A stretch of DNA of 64,000 bases from the NCBI GenBank assembly GCA_900545225.1, contig UQXZ01000002.1:1-64000 (forward strand). Reading direction: 5' to 3'. The notes beneath the pieces were generated by a model that did not search any database, was not told where the DNA came from, and saw only the letters and a list, made by a program, of their open reading frames with translations. Positions within the stretch are counted from its first letter, which is position 1; each line of letters starts with the position of its first letter. Positions 25,971-35,502 of this stretch are shown piece by piece. The stretch is from an uncultured Eubacteriales bacterium (GTDB lineage: Bacteria; Bacillota; Clostridia; Lachnospirales; Lachnospiraceae). A program made the position numbers and the translations under genes.

Positions 25971-28180
25971 TCATAACATTATCAATTATAGCGATGGTTG
26001 CGCTGTGGTTATTCTTTTCCGGCATATTAAGCAGAAAAGACGGCACAACACTTGCAGCCCTTTCATTCGGAAGCTATGTGATTATATATATAATCAGCAG
26101 TGCCATATTTGTGGTAATGGATAAATTTACCATTAATAATGCATGTATGCTTGCCATGAGTATATCGGTCTGTATGTTTGGACTGGGACTGGTATTTAAG
26201 TGCTATCCTAAGGTGGACATATCCTTAAAAAGTATTGCGGACTGGGTAATCCCTATAGCAATATTTGCAGCATTTGCTATTCTTTTCGGAGAGAGATTTG
26301 GATATTTCGGAATGGGTCAGGATGAAGGTGTATACCAGGTTAAGGCTCTTGCCTATTTAAACGGACATTTTGAAAATGTATATGCATATCCGGGTGTGGA
26401 ACATTTATCAGGAAATGTATTTGCTGATGCAGTTGGTACATTGGATAAAAATGTTCTTGGATACTACAGATTGTCTGATGATTCAACAAATGCTGTAATT
26501 CACGGTGTTAATACATACCCTGCACTTCTTGCATGGTGGGGAAGCATGTTCGGCGCAGCTAATATGGGCGGCATTAACCTTGGATTAATGTTTGCATCCA
26601 TTGTTCTCGTATATCAGATATGCAGAAAATTAAGTGCCGGCGTGATTTTAAGTACGGGAATAGCCGTTACTTTCTCAATTTCTCCTGTTTTAGTATGGGT
26701 AAATAAATCCACATTAACAGAGAGCGTTCTCATTATGCTTATGCTTTACTTTGCATATATGGTTATATGCGGTATTAAGCGTGATGAGGATACATATAAC
26801 GGACTTGTATTTGATGATCACGAAGGAAGACAGAACATAGTTAAGCTTCTTTCAACATTGCCTATAGGAGCATTCTGCTTCTTCCACATTTCCATATATA
26901 CAATACTTCCAATGTTCTTCATGATATTTATTGTGCTGTATATATATGATAAATCAATTATGTGGCTGTACAACAATCTCATAATGCTCGGTGTATATGT
27001 AGCGGGCTTTATGTTCATGTTCAGCTGGTCAAAGAGATATACAACAGGCAACTATAAATTTATAGAGAGAATTGGAATAAACACAGGCAATATTACAATT
27101 CTTATTACTATTGCGGTAGTTGTGGCTGTTGCAATAAATATTGCAATCATGATATTCCACATTTACAGAACAAGTAAAAACTGGGAATTATCTGAGCGTG
27201 AAAGAGAAATTAAGGCAAGAAGAGCAAAGATAATATTTGCATGGGTAATAAGAGCATTCCTTGTTATTGCACTTGGACTCTTCTTCAGAGCGTATAAAAA
27301 CGGATCATTTGCTTCATACGGAGTAACTGATATCTATTCAACATCATTTTATGCATATGCAAGCCAGACAGCATTTGTGGCTATGATTGTGGCACTTGTT
27401 GTACTGCTTATTTATCCAAATGTAATACTTAAGTCAGCCCAGAACATGACTATAGGAATAATATTCCTGTACGCTGTAGTATTTTCTTCAGTGGTAATGA
27501 ATGTGGGTGTAGGATATTACTACTATTATGCGAGATATTCTGCAGTATATGCGGCGTTTATATTATTGCTGTTCGCACTTATCATTGCCCATATACCTAA
27601 GTCAGCAGGTAAGTGGATTGGAATAGGATCCGGAATCGGAATTGCAATATGGTCAGCTTTCCTTTTTGCCAAACCTCTGGAATATCTCCGCGAGTACCAG
27701 GATGACACAAGAATGTCATTTGCAGAGCTTGAAAAGGTAGGAGATCAGTTTAAGGAAGGCGATTCAATAATCGTAAGTAATAATGAGTTACCTACTGTAT
27801 TTACATATCTTTCTATTGTAAAGGGACTTGATGTATATCCTGTTATCTATGAAAACTTAAGCTCAACTTATGACATCGTAAAAGAATATGCCAATGGAGA
27901 CATTTACTTTATCGGTCAGTCTGCTACAGATGAAGAGATAGAAAAGAATACTGTCGAAGGTCAGACAGAGGCAAATCTTCTTGGAGTTGCACTTTATAAG
28001 GATGCTCTTGATGTTACTGAGGGAACAACAGATGTGCAGATAAATAAAGTTACATCAGTTGAATCTAACCTTAGTATGTTGAACAAACCAAAAACAATAT
28101 ATGGTGGTTCAAAACTTCCTTATCCGATTGGATGCAATGAAATGAAGTATTATGTTGATATTTATCAATTAAATAAGTAA
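25967..28180 (+). CDS. Multi-spanning GT-C-like membrane protein
   Basis: The protein (737 residues) has about 12 hydrophobic segments and a first extracytoplasmic loop with acidic motif GQDEGVYQVKALAYLNG, the usual place of catalytic acids in GT-C (PMT/ArnT-like) enzymes. After the last membrane segment, roughly residues 565-737 form a soluble outer domain. These enzymes move a sugar from a polyprenyl-phosphate donor to an acceptor outside the membrane. Family membership is inferred from topology and the acidic motif, so the function is tentative. Confidence 0.7.
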   Translation: MIITLSIIAMVALWLFFSGILSRKDGTTLAALSFGSYVIIYIISSAIFVVMDKFTINNACMLAMSISVCMFGLGLVFKCYPKVDISLKSIADWVIPIAIFAAFAILFGERFGYFGMGQDEGVYQVKALAYLNGHFENVYAYPGVEHLSGNVFADAVGTLDKNVLGYYRLSDDSTNAVIHGVNTYPALLAWWGSMFGAANMGGINLGLMFASIVLVYQICRKLSAGVILSTGIAVTFSISPVLVWVNKSTLTESVLIMLMLYFAYMVICGIKRDEDTYNGLVFDDHEGRQNIVKLLSTLPIGAFCFFHISIYTILPMFFMIFIVLYIYDKSIMWLYNNLIMLGVYVAGFMFMFSWSKRYTTGNYKFIERIGINTGNITILITIAVVVAVAINIAIMIFHIYRTSKNWELSEREREIKARRAKIIFAWVIRAFLVIALGLFFRAYKNGSFASYGVTDIYSTSFYAYASQTAFVAMIVALVVLLIYPNVILKSAQNMTIGIIFLYAVVFSSVVMNVGVGYYYYYARYSAVYAAFILLLFALIIAHIPKSAGKWIGIGSGIGIAIWSAFLFAKPLEYLREYQDDTRMSFAELEKVGDQFKEGDSIIVSNNELPTVFTYLSIVKGLDVYPVIYENLSSTYDIVKEYANGDIYFIGQSATDEEIEKNTVEGQTEANLLGVALYKDALDVTEGTTDVQINKVTSVESNLSMLNKPKTIYGGSKLPYPIGCNEMKYYVDIYQLNK

Positions 28181-28198
28181 AATATAAGATTAAGATTA

Positions 28199-28235
28199 AA
28201 TAACTATATGGTTAAAAAACTATATAGTTATTTTT
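28199..28235 (+). terminator. Intrinsic terminator inside the glycan region
   Basis: AATAACTATAT (28199-28209) and ATATAGTTATT (28222-28232) form a perfect 11-bp AT-rich stem followed by TTT. It separates the GT genes from manA. Its AT-rich stem suggests partial read-through. Confidence 0.75.
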
Positions 28236-28270
28236 GTATATAAGTGATTTTATGTTTATAGAGGAAGGTT

Positions 28271-29281
28271 ATGGACGACTCATTTTATATATATAAATTA
28301 ACACCGTTTTTATTGGAGAAGTTGTGGGGCGGAACAAAGCTTAGGACAATGTATGGTAAGGGTGGCGACAGTTCATACTTAGCGGAGAGCTGGGAACTGT
28401 CAGCCCACGATGCCGGACCTGCACATGTATGTGGCGGCAAATATGACGGTTTAACTTTAAAGGATTTAATTGATATTTTAGGTGAAGACTCCGTTGGAGA
28501 GAAGGCGTCTGACATGGTTAAGTTTCCTTTATTAATTAAATTTATTAATGCGGAGAAGCCTCTTTCAATTCAGATTCATCCAAATGATGAATATGCCATG
28601 AAGTATGAAAATGACTACGGCAAGAATGAAATGTGGTATGTAATCGATGCCGCTCCTGATGCATATCTCTATTATGGACTCAAAGAACCTGTTACAAAGG
28701 AAGAACTCAGAAAGAGTATACATGACGGAACATTACCTAATCTTCTCTGTAAGATGTCTGTTAAAAAGGGAGATGTGTTCTTCGTAAGAGCAGGTACAAT
28801 CCATGCAATCGGAGAAGGCCTTGTATTATGTGAGATTCAGGAAAGTTCAAATATTACATACAGAATGTTTGACTATAACAGAATAGACAGCAAGACAGGA
28901 AAAACCAGAGAATTACATATTGACAGAGCTATAGATGTAACAGATATTGAGCTGAACGTAAGAGCCGCAAAGGAAACAGCATCTGATAATAAATGTTCAC
29001 GTTCTACTGAAGCAAATGTGGAAAATACATTGGTTGACTGTGAATTCTTTAAGACAGATATTGTAAATGTGGATAAGTATTTTGAGGTGGCTGTTGATAA
29101 GAGCTCATTTAAATCACTGGTATTTATTTCGGGTGAAGGAAAAGTATATACAGGAACAAAGGACTCTCCTTTAGAGGATACGGTTCAGTCATTCCGGGCA
29201 GGAGATGTATTTTTCGTGCCTGCAGGTGATAAGACAGTATCTATAGATGGAAATTGTGAATGTATTATTGTTGAGATTTAA
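28271..29281 (+). CDS. manA: Class I mannose-6-phosphate isomerase
   Basis: ManA interconverts fructose-6-phosphate and mannose-6-phosphate, feeding GDP-mannose. The cupin protein (336 residues) has LWGGTKLR, AESWELSAHD, the zinc motif QIHPNDEYA with a later GTIHAIGEGLVLCEIQ, and YRMFDYNR. AGGAAGGTT precedes ATG 28271. Its place between two sugar-transfer blocks suggests the glycan contains mannose or a mannose-derived sugar; this is inference. Confidence 0.93.
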   Translation: MDDSFYIYKLTPFLLEKLWGGTKLRTMYGKGGDSSYLAESWELSAHDAGPAHVCGGKYDGLTLKDLIDILGEDSVGEKASDMVKFPLLIKFINAEKPLSIQIHPNDEYAMKYENDYGKNEMWYVIDAAPDAYLYYGLKEPVTKEELRKSIHDGTLPNLLCKMSVKKGDVFFVRAGTIHAIGEGLVLCEIQESSNITYRMFDYNRIDSKTGKTRELHIDRAIDVTDIELNVRAAKETASDNKCSRSTEANVENTLVDCEFFKTDIVNVDKYFEVAVDKSSFKSLVFISGEGKVYTGTKDSPLEDTVQSFRAGDVFFVPAGDKTVSIDGNCECIIVEI

Positions 29282-29287
29282 AGGTTT

Positions 29288-29935
29288 ATGAAGAAGTTAA
29301 GAAATATAATTATTTATATTGTATGCGGTGCTCTAGTCGCATTTTTCGGAATTGTCTTCTTACTGGCTAAAAATCCAAAGGTTTCAGATGAATACAGAAT
29401 GTACTACATCACACATGAGTTAAAAACATGGCCCGGAGAGGGCCATTTTACATATATTGTTGGAACTAAGGAATATATGGCCAAACAGACTGAGTCTGGA
29501 AAGGAAAACAGATGTCTTCGTCTTGGCAGCGGATGGCTTAACGACGACTATGTTGACAGACGGGGCTTAATTAATAGCGATACAAAGAGTTATCTTTATT
29601 ATAAGTTTGATGAAAATGTAAAAGACGGAAAGATGATCATTGATGTTTCAGGATTTCATAATCCTAATGCAGATTACGAAATTAAGGATTCTGACACATC
29701 TGCTGAGATATCCCAGACATTATTTCACTATGCGTCCTATAATCCGATTGCAGACAGAAAGGCTTCGGTTTACATAAAGGAAGAGGGTGGAGAAGATATA
29801 TACCTGGGAGAATTTTCGGGAGTCGGACAGGTTGAATTCGACCTTCCAAGATTAGACAGAGGAAAGAAGTATGTAGTTACTTTTAAAGCAGATAAGTACA
29901 CATACAAAATAAAGAGCATAACAATTAAAAATTGA
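29288..29935 (+). CDS. Unknown membrane-anchored exported protein
   Basis: No family is recognised. The 215-residue protein has one N-terminal membrane segment (about residues 6-27) with positive residues before it, then an outer domain with mixed Gly, Tyr and beta-prone stretches (LYYKFDENVKDGKMIIDVSG; VGQVEFDLPRLDRGKKYVVTF). The pattern suggests a beta-sandwich with a carbohydrate- or lipid-facing role. The stop overlaps the region where the next GT-C gene begins, so it may partner that enzyme. Confidence 0.75.
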   Translation: MKKLRNIIIYIVCGALVAFFGIVFLLAKNPKVSDEYRMYYITHELKTWPGEGHFTYIVGTKEYMAKQTESGKENRCLRLGSGWLNDDYVDRRGLINSDTKSYLYYKFDENVKDGKMIIDVSGFHNPNADYEIKDSDTSAEISQTLFHYASYNPIADRKASVYIKEEGGEDIYLGEFSGVGQVEFDLPRLDRGKKYVVTFKADKYTYKIKSITIKN

Positions 29936-29943
29936 ATGGCATA

Positions 29944-31164
29944 ATGATGGAAAAAGTAAATGATAACAAAAAGCTGTTTTTAAGACTGCTTTTTGCTTTT
30001 TTGATAAGCAGAGCTATATTTGTAGTAATTTATTTTATTACAAGAGCTTTTATGGGCACAGGTGATTCGTTTGAGGCAATGTTCGGAAGATGGGATGCCT
30101 TAAGATATATGAATATTACAGATTACGGATATTCACTGCCTGTTGTTCCGGACGACTCACAGAATAACTGGGCGTTCTTCCCATTATATCCACTGGTATG
30201 TATGGGACTTAAATTTATTACATTTGGTCTTATTCCTACATTTTACGTTGGAATGATAGTGGCAAATGTATGTATATTTGCAGCGGCATTTTTAGCCATA
30301 AAAACCATCCGTTTGATTGGACTTACAAAGAATGAAAGAGAATTCTATGAAAGACCTAATCCTGAGGGGAGTAAGGCAATAGATTTCTTTAATGGCATAT
30401 TTAAAGACGGAATGCTTCTTGGATGGTTTCTGTTTATGGGACCATTTACAATGTATATGGGAACCATGTACACAGAGAGTATGTATATTTTCTTCATTGT
30501 ATTTTCATTCTATTTAATGAAGAAAAAGCAGTTCCTCCTTGCAGGTTTTTTAATTATAGGTGCCGGGTTAACAAGAAACATGGGCGTATTGCTCGTGGTT
30601 CCTCTTCTTATAGAAATGTACCTGGACTGGAGACATACTACAGGAAGAAAAAATGTATTCAGATTTTTAGGGCATATATTTGCCACACCGGTTAAATTAC
30701 TTGCGGTATTAGTTACACCTATAGGAACATTTTCATATATGCTTTTCTTATATTTCTTCTGCGGAGATGCATTTGCGTTCAAGAATGTGCAGATAGCATG
30801 GAGAACAGAGGAGCATTTCCCTATAGTTGGCGTATTGCTTGATGCCATAAGTATAGGATCGGATGTATATCACACGCTTTTAGGCTGGATATGTATCGGG
30901 GCAATTGCCATATTCATATATATGCTTGTAAGAAGACTGTATTCAGAGGCAGTTTTCGGTGGCCTGACATTGGCAGTTCCGCTTACATCTGCAGTTATGA
31001 GTACACCGAGATTTATTTCAGGTGATTATGTGGTATGGATTGGTGCATATGACATTATTGCACGCCAGAACCATGCGGCACGTGTGGCTACATGTATTAT
31101 ACTGACAGGTATAGAAGTGGTTCTCACATTTATGTGGATGTCAGGAAATGTCGGAATGATATAA
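29944..31164 (+). CDS. PIG-V/mannosyltransferase-like membrane protein
   Basis: The protein (about 406 residues) has around nine membrane segments. Its first large outer loop reads GRWDALRYMNITDYGY, which resembles the WD/acidic motif of the PIG-V type GT-C family, followed by FFPLYPL. Such enzymes use a polyprenyl-phosphate mannose donor. The start may be ATG 29944 or 29947, or TTG 29932 overlapping the previous stop; none has a clear ribosome site, so translational coupling is likely. Confidence 0.75.
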   Translation: MMEKVNDNKKLFLRLLFAFLISRAIFVVIYFITRAFMGTGDSFEAMFGRWDALRYMNITDYGYSLPVVPDDSQNNWAFFPLYPLVCMGLKFITFGLIPTFYVGMIVANVCIFAAAFLAIKTIRLIGLTKNEREFYERPNPEGSKAIDFFNGIFKDGMLLGWFLFMGPFTMYMGTMYTESMYIFFIVFSFYLMKKKQFLLAGFLIIGAGLTRNMGVLLVVPLLIEMYLDWRHTTGRKNVFRFLGHIFATPVKLLAVLVTPIGTFSYMLFLYFFCGDAFAFKNVQIAWRTEEHFPIVGVLLDAISIGSDVYHTLLGWICIGAIAIFIYMLVRRLYSEAVFGGLTLAVPLTSAVMSTPRFISGDYVVWIGAYDIIARQNHAARVATCIILTGIEVVLTFMWMSGNVGMI

Positions 31165-31167
31165 CGT

Positions 31168-31204
31168 TTAAAAAAGAGGGTTACATTGGTAATCCTCTTT
31201 TTTA
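31168..31204 (+). terminator. Intrinsic terminator after the first glycan block
   Basis: AAAAAAGAGG with GTTAC pairs with GTAAT and CCTCTTTTTT around a short ATTG loop. It starts a few bases after the GT-C stop. The next gene, cca, starts 89 bases later. Confidence 0.92.
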
Positions 31205-31292
31205 TAGCATTTTTATAAAAATATACCGTGTATTGTGGTATTATTAAGGGTATATAAAATGATGCGAAACAATATGAGGCGGGGTTAATATA

Positions 31293-32540
31293 ATGAAGAT
31301 AGAAATGCCAAGCGAAGTAAAATTTATTATATCCGAACTTGAAAGTCATGAGTATGAAGCATTTGCTGTTGGCGGCTGTATAAGAGATTCATTGCTTGGC
31401 AGAACGCCTAATGACTGGGATATAACAACATCGGCAAAACCCGAAGAAGTAAAAGAGATATTCCACAGAACAGTGGATACGGGAATAAAGCACGGAACGG
31501 TTACGGTGCTTATCGGCAAAAAGTCTTTTGAGATTACAACATACAGAGTTGACGGTGCATATACTGACGGAAGACATCCGGAAAGTGTAAGATATTCCAA
31601 GTATCTTAAGGAAGATCTTAGAAGAAGAGATTTTACTATCAATGCATTTGCATATAACGATGAAGTGGGACTCAGAGATGAATTTTACGGATTCCGTGAT
31701 ATGGAATGGAAGATAATTAGAGCAGTCGGTAATGCCGAAGACAGATTCAGCGAAGATGCCCTTAGAATGATGAGGGCCATAAGATTTGCCGCTCAGCTTG
31801 GATTTAATATAGAGCTTAATACATATAATGCAATTATTAAGCTGGCTCCTAACATAAAAAAGGTAAGTGCTGAAAGAATACAGGTTGAGCTTACAAAGAC
31901 TCTTATGTCAGATCATCCGGAAGTAACCATTGAATATGCAAAGACAGGATTATTTGTGGAAATACTTCCCGTTTTATATGACACTCTTTCAGGTATTTCA
32001 GCACAGAAAACTCTGGAGCTTTTAAAGTATGTTCCAAGAATGGTAATTATGCGTTATGCGGCTCTTCTCCGATACAGAACACCAGAGGAAGCAAGGGATG
32101 TATTAAGAAAGTTAAAGCTTGATAACTTTACGATTAATACAGTGACAAAGCTTGTTGAGTACCAGAATGACATTAATGATGTTATTGAGGAAAATGATAT
32201 ATCCGTTAGAGAGGCAATTCACAAATACGGAACAGACTTACTTGAGCTTATGTTTGTATTTGCCGAGGCTGACGGAAGAATGAAGAGAGAGTACACAGGT
32301 TTTAATTCAAGAGGCAGAAATGTACATCTTAAGACAATTAAGAAATTGTACGATGAAATTCTTGAAAGAGGAGACTGCGTGGATCTTAAGGGACTGGCAG
32401 TCAACGGAAGCGACTTAATGGAGCTTGGAATTGTAGGGGAGCAGATAGGGGAAACTCTTAACTGGCTTCTACACATTGTAATGGAAAATCCCGCTCTCAA
32501 TAATAAAAATACACTTATTTCGTTTGTTGAAAACAGATAA
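31293..32540 (+). CDS. cca: CCA tRNA nucleotidyltransferase
   Basis: Class II CCA-adding enzyme (415 residues). The N-terminal head has the nucleotidyltransferase motif AVGGCIRDSLLGRTPNDWD with the DxD pair, then RRDFTINAFAY, and RFSEDALRMMRAIRFAAQLG. It repairs or completes tRNA 3' ends. None of the five tRNA genes at the window start encodes CCA, so the organism depends on it. GGCGGGG precedes ATG 31293. It is the first gene of the second glycan operon, 16 bases before the aminotransferase. Confidence 0.95.
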   Translation: MKIEMPSEVKFIISELESHEYEAFAVGGCIRDSLLGRTPNDWDITTSAKPEEVKEIFHRTVDTGIKHGTVTVLIGKKSFEITTYRVDGAYTDGRHPESVRYSKYLKEDLRRRDFTINAFAYNDEVGLRDEFYGFRDMEWKIIRAVGNAEDRFSEDALRMMRAIRFAAQLGFNIELNTYNAIIKLAPNIKKVSAERIQVELTKTLMSDHPEVTIEYAKTGLFVEILPVLYDTLSGISAQKTLELLKYVPRMVIMRYAALLRYRTPEEARDVLRKLKLDNFTINTVTKLVEYQNDINDVIEENDISVREAIHKYGTDLLELMFVFAEADGRMKREYTGFNSRGRNVHLKTIKKLYDEILERGDCVDLKGLAVNGSDLMELGIVGEQIGETLNWLLHIVMENPALNNKNTLISFVENR

Positions 32541-32556
32541 CAGATTGGAGTTAATT

Positions 32557-33783
32557 ATGGAAACAACAGAGGATTTCAGGAAGATACCGTTTTCTCCACC
32601 TGATATCACAGATGAGGAAATAAAAGAAGTTGTCGACTCATTAAAGTCCGGATGGATAACAACAGGTCCAAAAACTAAAGAACTTGAAAATGCAGTTGCC
32701 AAAAGATGCAACACAGGCAGAGCGGCATGTCTTGCTTCATCTACAGCAGGAATGGAAATGACTCTTCGAATCTTAGGTATAGGACCTGGGGATGAAGTTA
32801 TTGTTCCTGCATATACATATACAGCTACTGCAAGTGTGGTGTGCCACGTGGGTGCAACACCTGTTATGGTGGATGTGGAACAGGGCACATATAAAATGGA
32901 TAAGAAGCAGCTTGCATCTCTTATTAACGAAAAGACAAAGGTCATTATTCCTGTTGATATTGCAGGCGTAATAGAAGATTACGATGAGATTTTAGCTGTT
33001 GCTGAATCTAAGAAAGATTTATTTAAGCCAGATGGTAAGTACCAGGAAATCTATGGCAGAGTTGTTATTATGGCAGACTCAGCTCATGGATTTGGTGCAG
33101 GCCAGAGAGGAAAAATGAGTGGTGAAATCGCAGACTTTACTTCATTTTCATTCCATGCAGTAAAGAACTTTACTACTGCTGAAGGCGGTGCAATGACCTG
33201 GAGAGACCACGATGGTGTGGACAATGACGAGATGTACAACCAGTATATGCTCTACTCACTCCATGGACAGAACAAGGATGCCCTTGCAAAGACCAAGCTC
33301 GGATCATGGGAGTATGACATTGTTGCGCCTTTATATAAGTGCAACATGACAGATGTTCAGGCGGCAATAGGTCTTGCACAGTCAAGAAGATATGACGGCC
33401 TTCTTGCCAGAAGAAGAGAAATCATATCCATGTATAAAAATGGATTAAAGGGCGACGTAGAAGTTCTCGAGCATTTTGGAGATGACTTTACATCCAGTGG
33501 CCATCTCATGCTTATAAGAATTCCACAGCTTGATGAGCAGGGAAGAAATGAATTTATAGAGCATATGGCTGAGCATGGTATTGCATGTAATGTTCACTAC
33601 AAGCCATTACCTATGCTTACTGCATATAAGAATCTGGGATTTGATATTAAAGATTATCCAAATGCATATGATATGTACCGTTGTGAAATCTCATTGCCAC
33701 TTCATACACTTTTAAGTGACGACGATGTGAACTATGTTATAGATAAGTTTAATGAAGTATACAGGGAGATGTTATGTCATTAA
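32557..33783 (+). CDS. DegT/DnrJ/EryC1-type sugar aminotransferase (PglE-like)
   Basis: This is a PLP-dependent nucleotide-sugar aminotransferase (408 residues): IPFSPPDITDEEI, GWITTGPKTKELE, and the PLP lysine in SFHAVKNFTTAEGGAM. With the 4,6-dehydratase downstream it should turn UDP-4-keto-6-deoxy-GlcNAc into UDP-4-amino-4,6-dideoxy-GlcNAc or its AltNAc/FucNAc isomer. ATG 32557 is chosen for the TTGGAG site eight bases upstream; the open frame begins 11 codons earlier inside cca. It overlaps the next gene by ten bases. Confidence 0.9.
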   Translation: METTEDFRKIPFSPPDITDEEIKEVVDSLKSGWITTGPKTKELENAVAKRCNTGRAACLASSTAGMEMTLRILGIGPGDEVIVPAYTYTATASVVCHVGATPVMVDVEQGTYKMDKKQLASLINEKTKVIIPVDIAGVIEDYDEILAVAESKKDLFKPDGKYQEIYGRVVIMADSAHGFGAGQRGKMSGEIADFTSFSFHAVKNFTTAEGGAMTWRDHDGVDNDEMYNQYMLYSLHGQNKDALAKTKLGSWEYDIVAPLYKCNMTDVQAAIGLAQSRRYDGLLARRREIISMYKNGLKGDVEVLEHFGDDFTSSGHLMLIRIPQLDEQGRNEFIEHMAEHGIACNVHYKPLPMLTAYKNLGFDIKDYPNAYDMYRCEISLPLHTLLSDDDVNYVIDKFNEVYREMLCH

Positions 33784-34457
33784 TTTCATATGAAAATCTT
33801 CCATCATTTATGAAGAATAAAAAGGTCAAAAAATACTACGACATTTTAAAAAAGAAAAAGCTGTATTTAAGCCTTAAGAGAATATTTGATTTCTATGCGG
33901 GAACAGCTCTTGTTGTGGTATTTGCTCTTCCTATGGGGGTTATAGCCTATAAGATTAAGAAATCCTCAAAGGGACACATTTTATTCGTTCAGGATAGAAT
34001 TACAAAATACGGAAAGAAATTTCCTATATACAAGTTTAGAACAATGACTGAGGGGGCACATAAGGGAAGTGCCATTACGGTTGGTCAGGATAGCAGAATA
34101 ACTGAGATAGGTGAGACGCTCAGAAAGTACAGACTGGATGAGATACCACAGCTTTTTAATATAATAGGCGGTGATATGTCATTTGTAGGTACAAGACCTG
34201 AAGTTGAAAAGTATGTTAAGCATTACACTGATGAAATGAAGGCGACACTTTTAATGCCTGCAGGTCTTACATCCAGAGCAAGTATAGCCTATAAGGATGA
34301 AGCACGATTGCTTGATGGTGCCACAGATCCGGATGCTGTTTATATCAACAGGGTTCTTCCTGAGAAAATGAAGTATAACCTTGAAGGAATAGAAAAAGCG
34401 TCATTTAAAGAAGATCTGTATGTTTTGGCAAAAACTATTTTTGCGGTAATGAAGTAG
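33774..34457 (+). CDS. Phosphoglycosyltransferase (bacterial sugar transferase, PglC-like)
   Basis: Small monotopic phosphoglycosyltransferase (227 residues). It has one re-entrant hydrophobic helix (about residues 39-60) and FVQDRITKYGKKFPIYKFRTM, written here in part: QDRITKYGKK and YKFRTM. The catalytic Asp-Glu dyad lies in RLDEIPQLFN and is followed by MSFVGTRPE. It puts a sugar phosphate on undecaprenyl phosphate and starts a lipid-linked glycan. GGGAGATGTT precedes ATG 33774. Confidence 0.92.
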   Translation: MSLISYENLPSFMKNKKVKKYYDILKKKKLYLSLKRIFDFYAGTALVVVFALPMGVIAYKIKKSSKGHILFVQDRITKYGKKFPIYKFRTMTEGAHKGSAITVGQDSRITEIGETLRKYRLDEIPQLFNIIGGDMSFVGTRPEVEKYVKHYTDEMKATLLMPAGLTSRASIAYKDEARLLDGATDPDAVYINRVLPEKMKYNLEGIEKASFKEDLYVLAKTIFAVMK

Positions 34458-34466
34458 GAGTAATAT

Positions 34467-35501
34467 ATGTTTATCACTTTTTGTATATTTGCTTACAACG
34501 AGGAAATGTATCTTCCTAATCTCTTAAAATGTTTAAGAAGACAGGATTATCCACATGAAAATATTGAAGTTTTGCTTATAGATTCAATGTCAAAGGACAG
34601 CACTAAGGCAATGATGGAGAAGTTTGCCCTTCTCAATAATGAAGATGTTGCCGACATGGGATTCAGAAATGTAAAAGTGTGTTCAAATCCTGGAGTAACT
34701 CAGCCATGTGCATGGAATGTTGCTCTTGATAACTACAGTGGAGAAGCTCTCCTCAGAGTTGACGCACACAGTGAAATTCCAAGTGATTTCATCAGAAAAA
34801 ATGTGGAAAAATTAGAGGCCGGTGAATATGTATGCGGCGGACCAAGACCTGTTATTACAAAGAGCAGGGGCGGTATGTCAAGAACAGTTCTTATGGCTGA
34901 AACTTCCAAGTTTGGTGCAGGAATTGCTCCATATAGAAATAAGCACAACTCTTCAAAGCCTAAGTATGTAACATCGCTTTTCCATGCGGCTTTCAGAAGA
35001 GAAGTATTTGATAAGGTTGGAAGATATAACGAAAAGCTTATCAGAACAGAAGATAATGACATGAACTACAGAATCAGAAAAGCAGGATTTAAGCTTGCTT
35101 ACTATGATGACATAATTTCATATCAGGTTATCAGACCTAATCTGTTTGGAAGCATCAAACAGAAATATGACAACGGATACTGGATTGGAAAAACATTATT
35201 TGTTAATCCTAAATGTATAAGACCGTTCCATTTAGCTCCTCTTGCCTTTTTAACTACAGTTGTTTCGGCATTTATGATGTATAGAATGACTAAGAGTGAA
35301 TATGCAAGAAAGCTGCTTATGCTCGTGTGTAAATCATATGTAGGAATGGCAATTGTAATGTCATTATCAGCCATGATTAAAAACAGAAGGGACTTTAATA
35401 TAACAACACTTCTTCTTCCGTTCATTTTCGGCGCAATGCACGTAGCATATGGACTGGGAAGTGCTGTTGGCATTATTAAGTGCTTTTTGGAAAGGAAATA
35501 A
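34467..35501 (+). CDS. GT2 glycosyltransferase (ExoA-like)
   Basis: GT2 protein (344 residues) with CIFAYNEEMYLPNLL, IDSMSKDSTK, LRVDAHSEIP and the acceptor motif RTEDNDMNYRIRKAG. Two or three hydrophobic C-terminal segments (residues 255-345) indicate membrane attachment. It probably adds a further sugar to the lipid-linked unit started by the phosphoglycosyltransferase. TAGGAGTAATAT precedes ATG 34467. Confidence 0.9.
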   Translation: MFITFCIFAYNEEMYLPNLLKCLRRQDYPHENIEVLLIDSMSKDSTKAMMEKFALLNNEDVADMGFRNVKVCSNPGVTQPCAWNVALDNYSGEALLRVDAHSEIPSDFIRKNVEKLEAGEYVCGGPRPVITKSRGGMSRTVLMAETSKFGAGIAPYRNKHNSSKPKYVTSLFHAAFRREVFDKVGRYNEKLIRTEDNDMNYRIRKAGFKLAYYDDIISYQVIRPNLFGSIKQKYDNGYWIGKTLFVNPKCIRPFHLAPLAFLTTVVSAFMMYRMTKSEYARKLLMLVCKSYVGMAIVMSLSAMIKNRRDFNITTLLLPFIFGAMHVAYGLGSAVGIIKCFLERK

Positions 35502-35502
35502 A

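Noticed and set aside
30423..30695. 90-residue frame inside the PIG-V-like gene
   Set aside because: It is a shadow in another frame of a clear membrane protein, with aromatic and Arg codons typical of a shifted frame.
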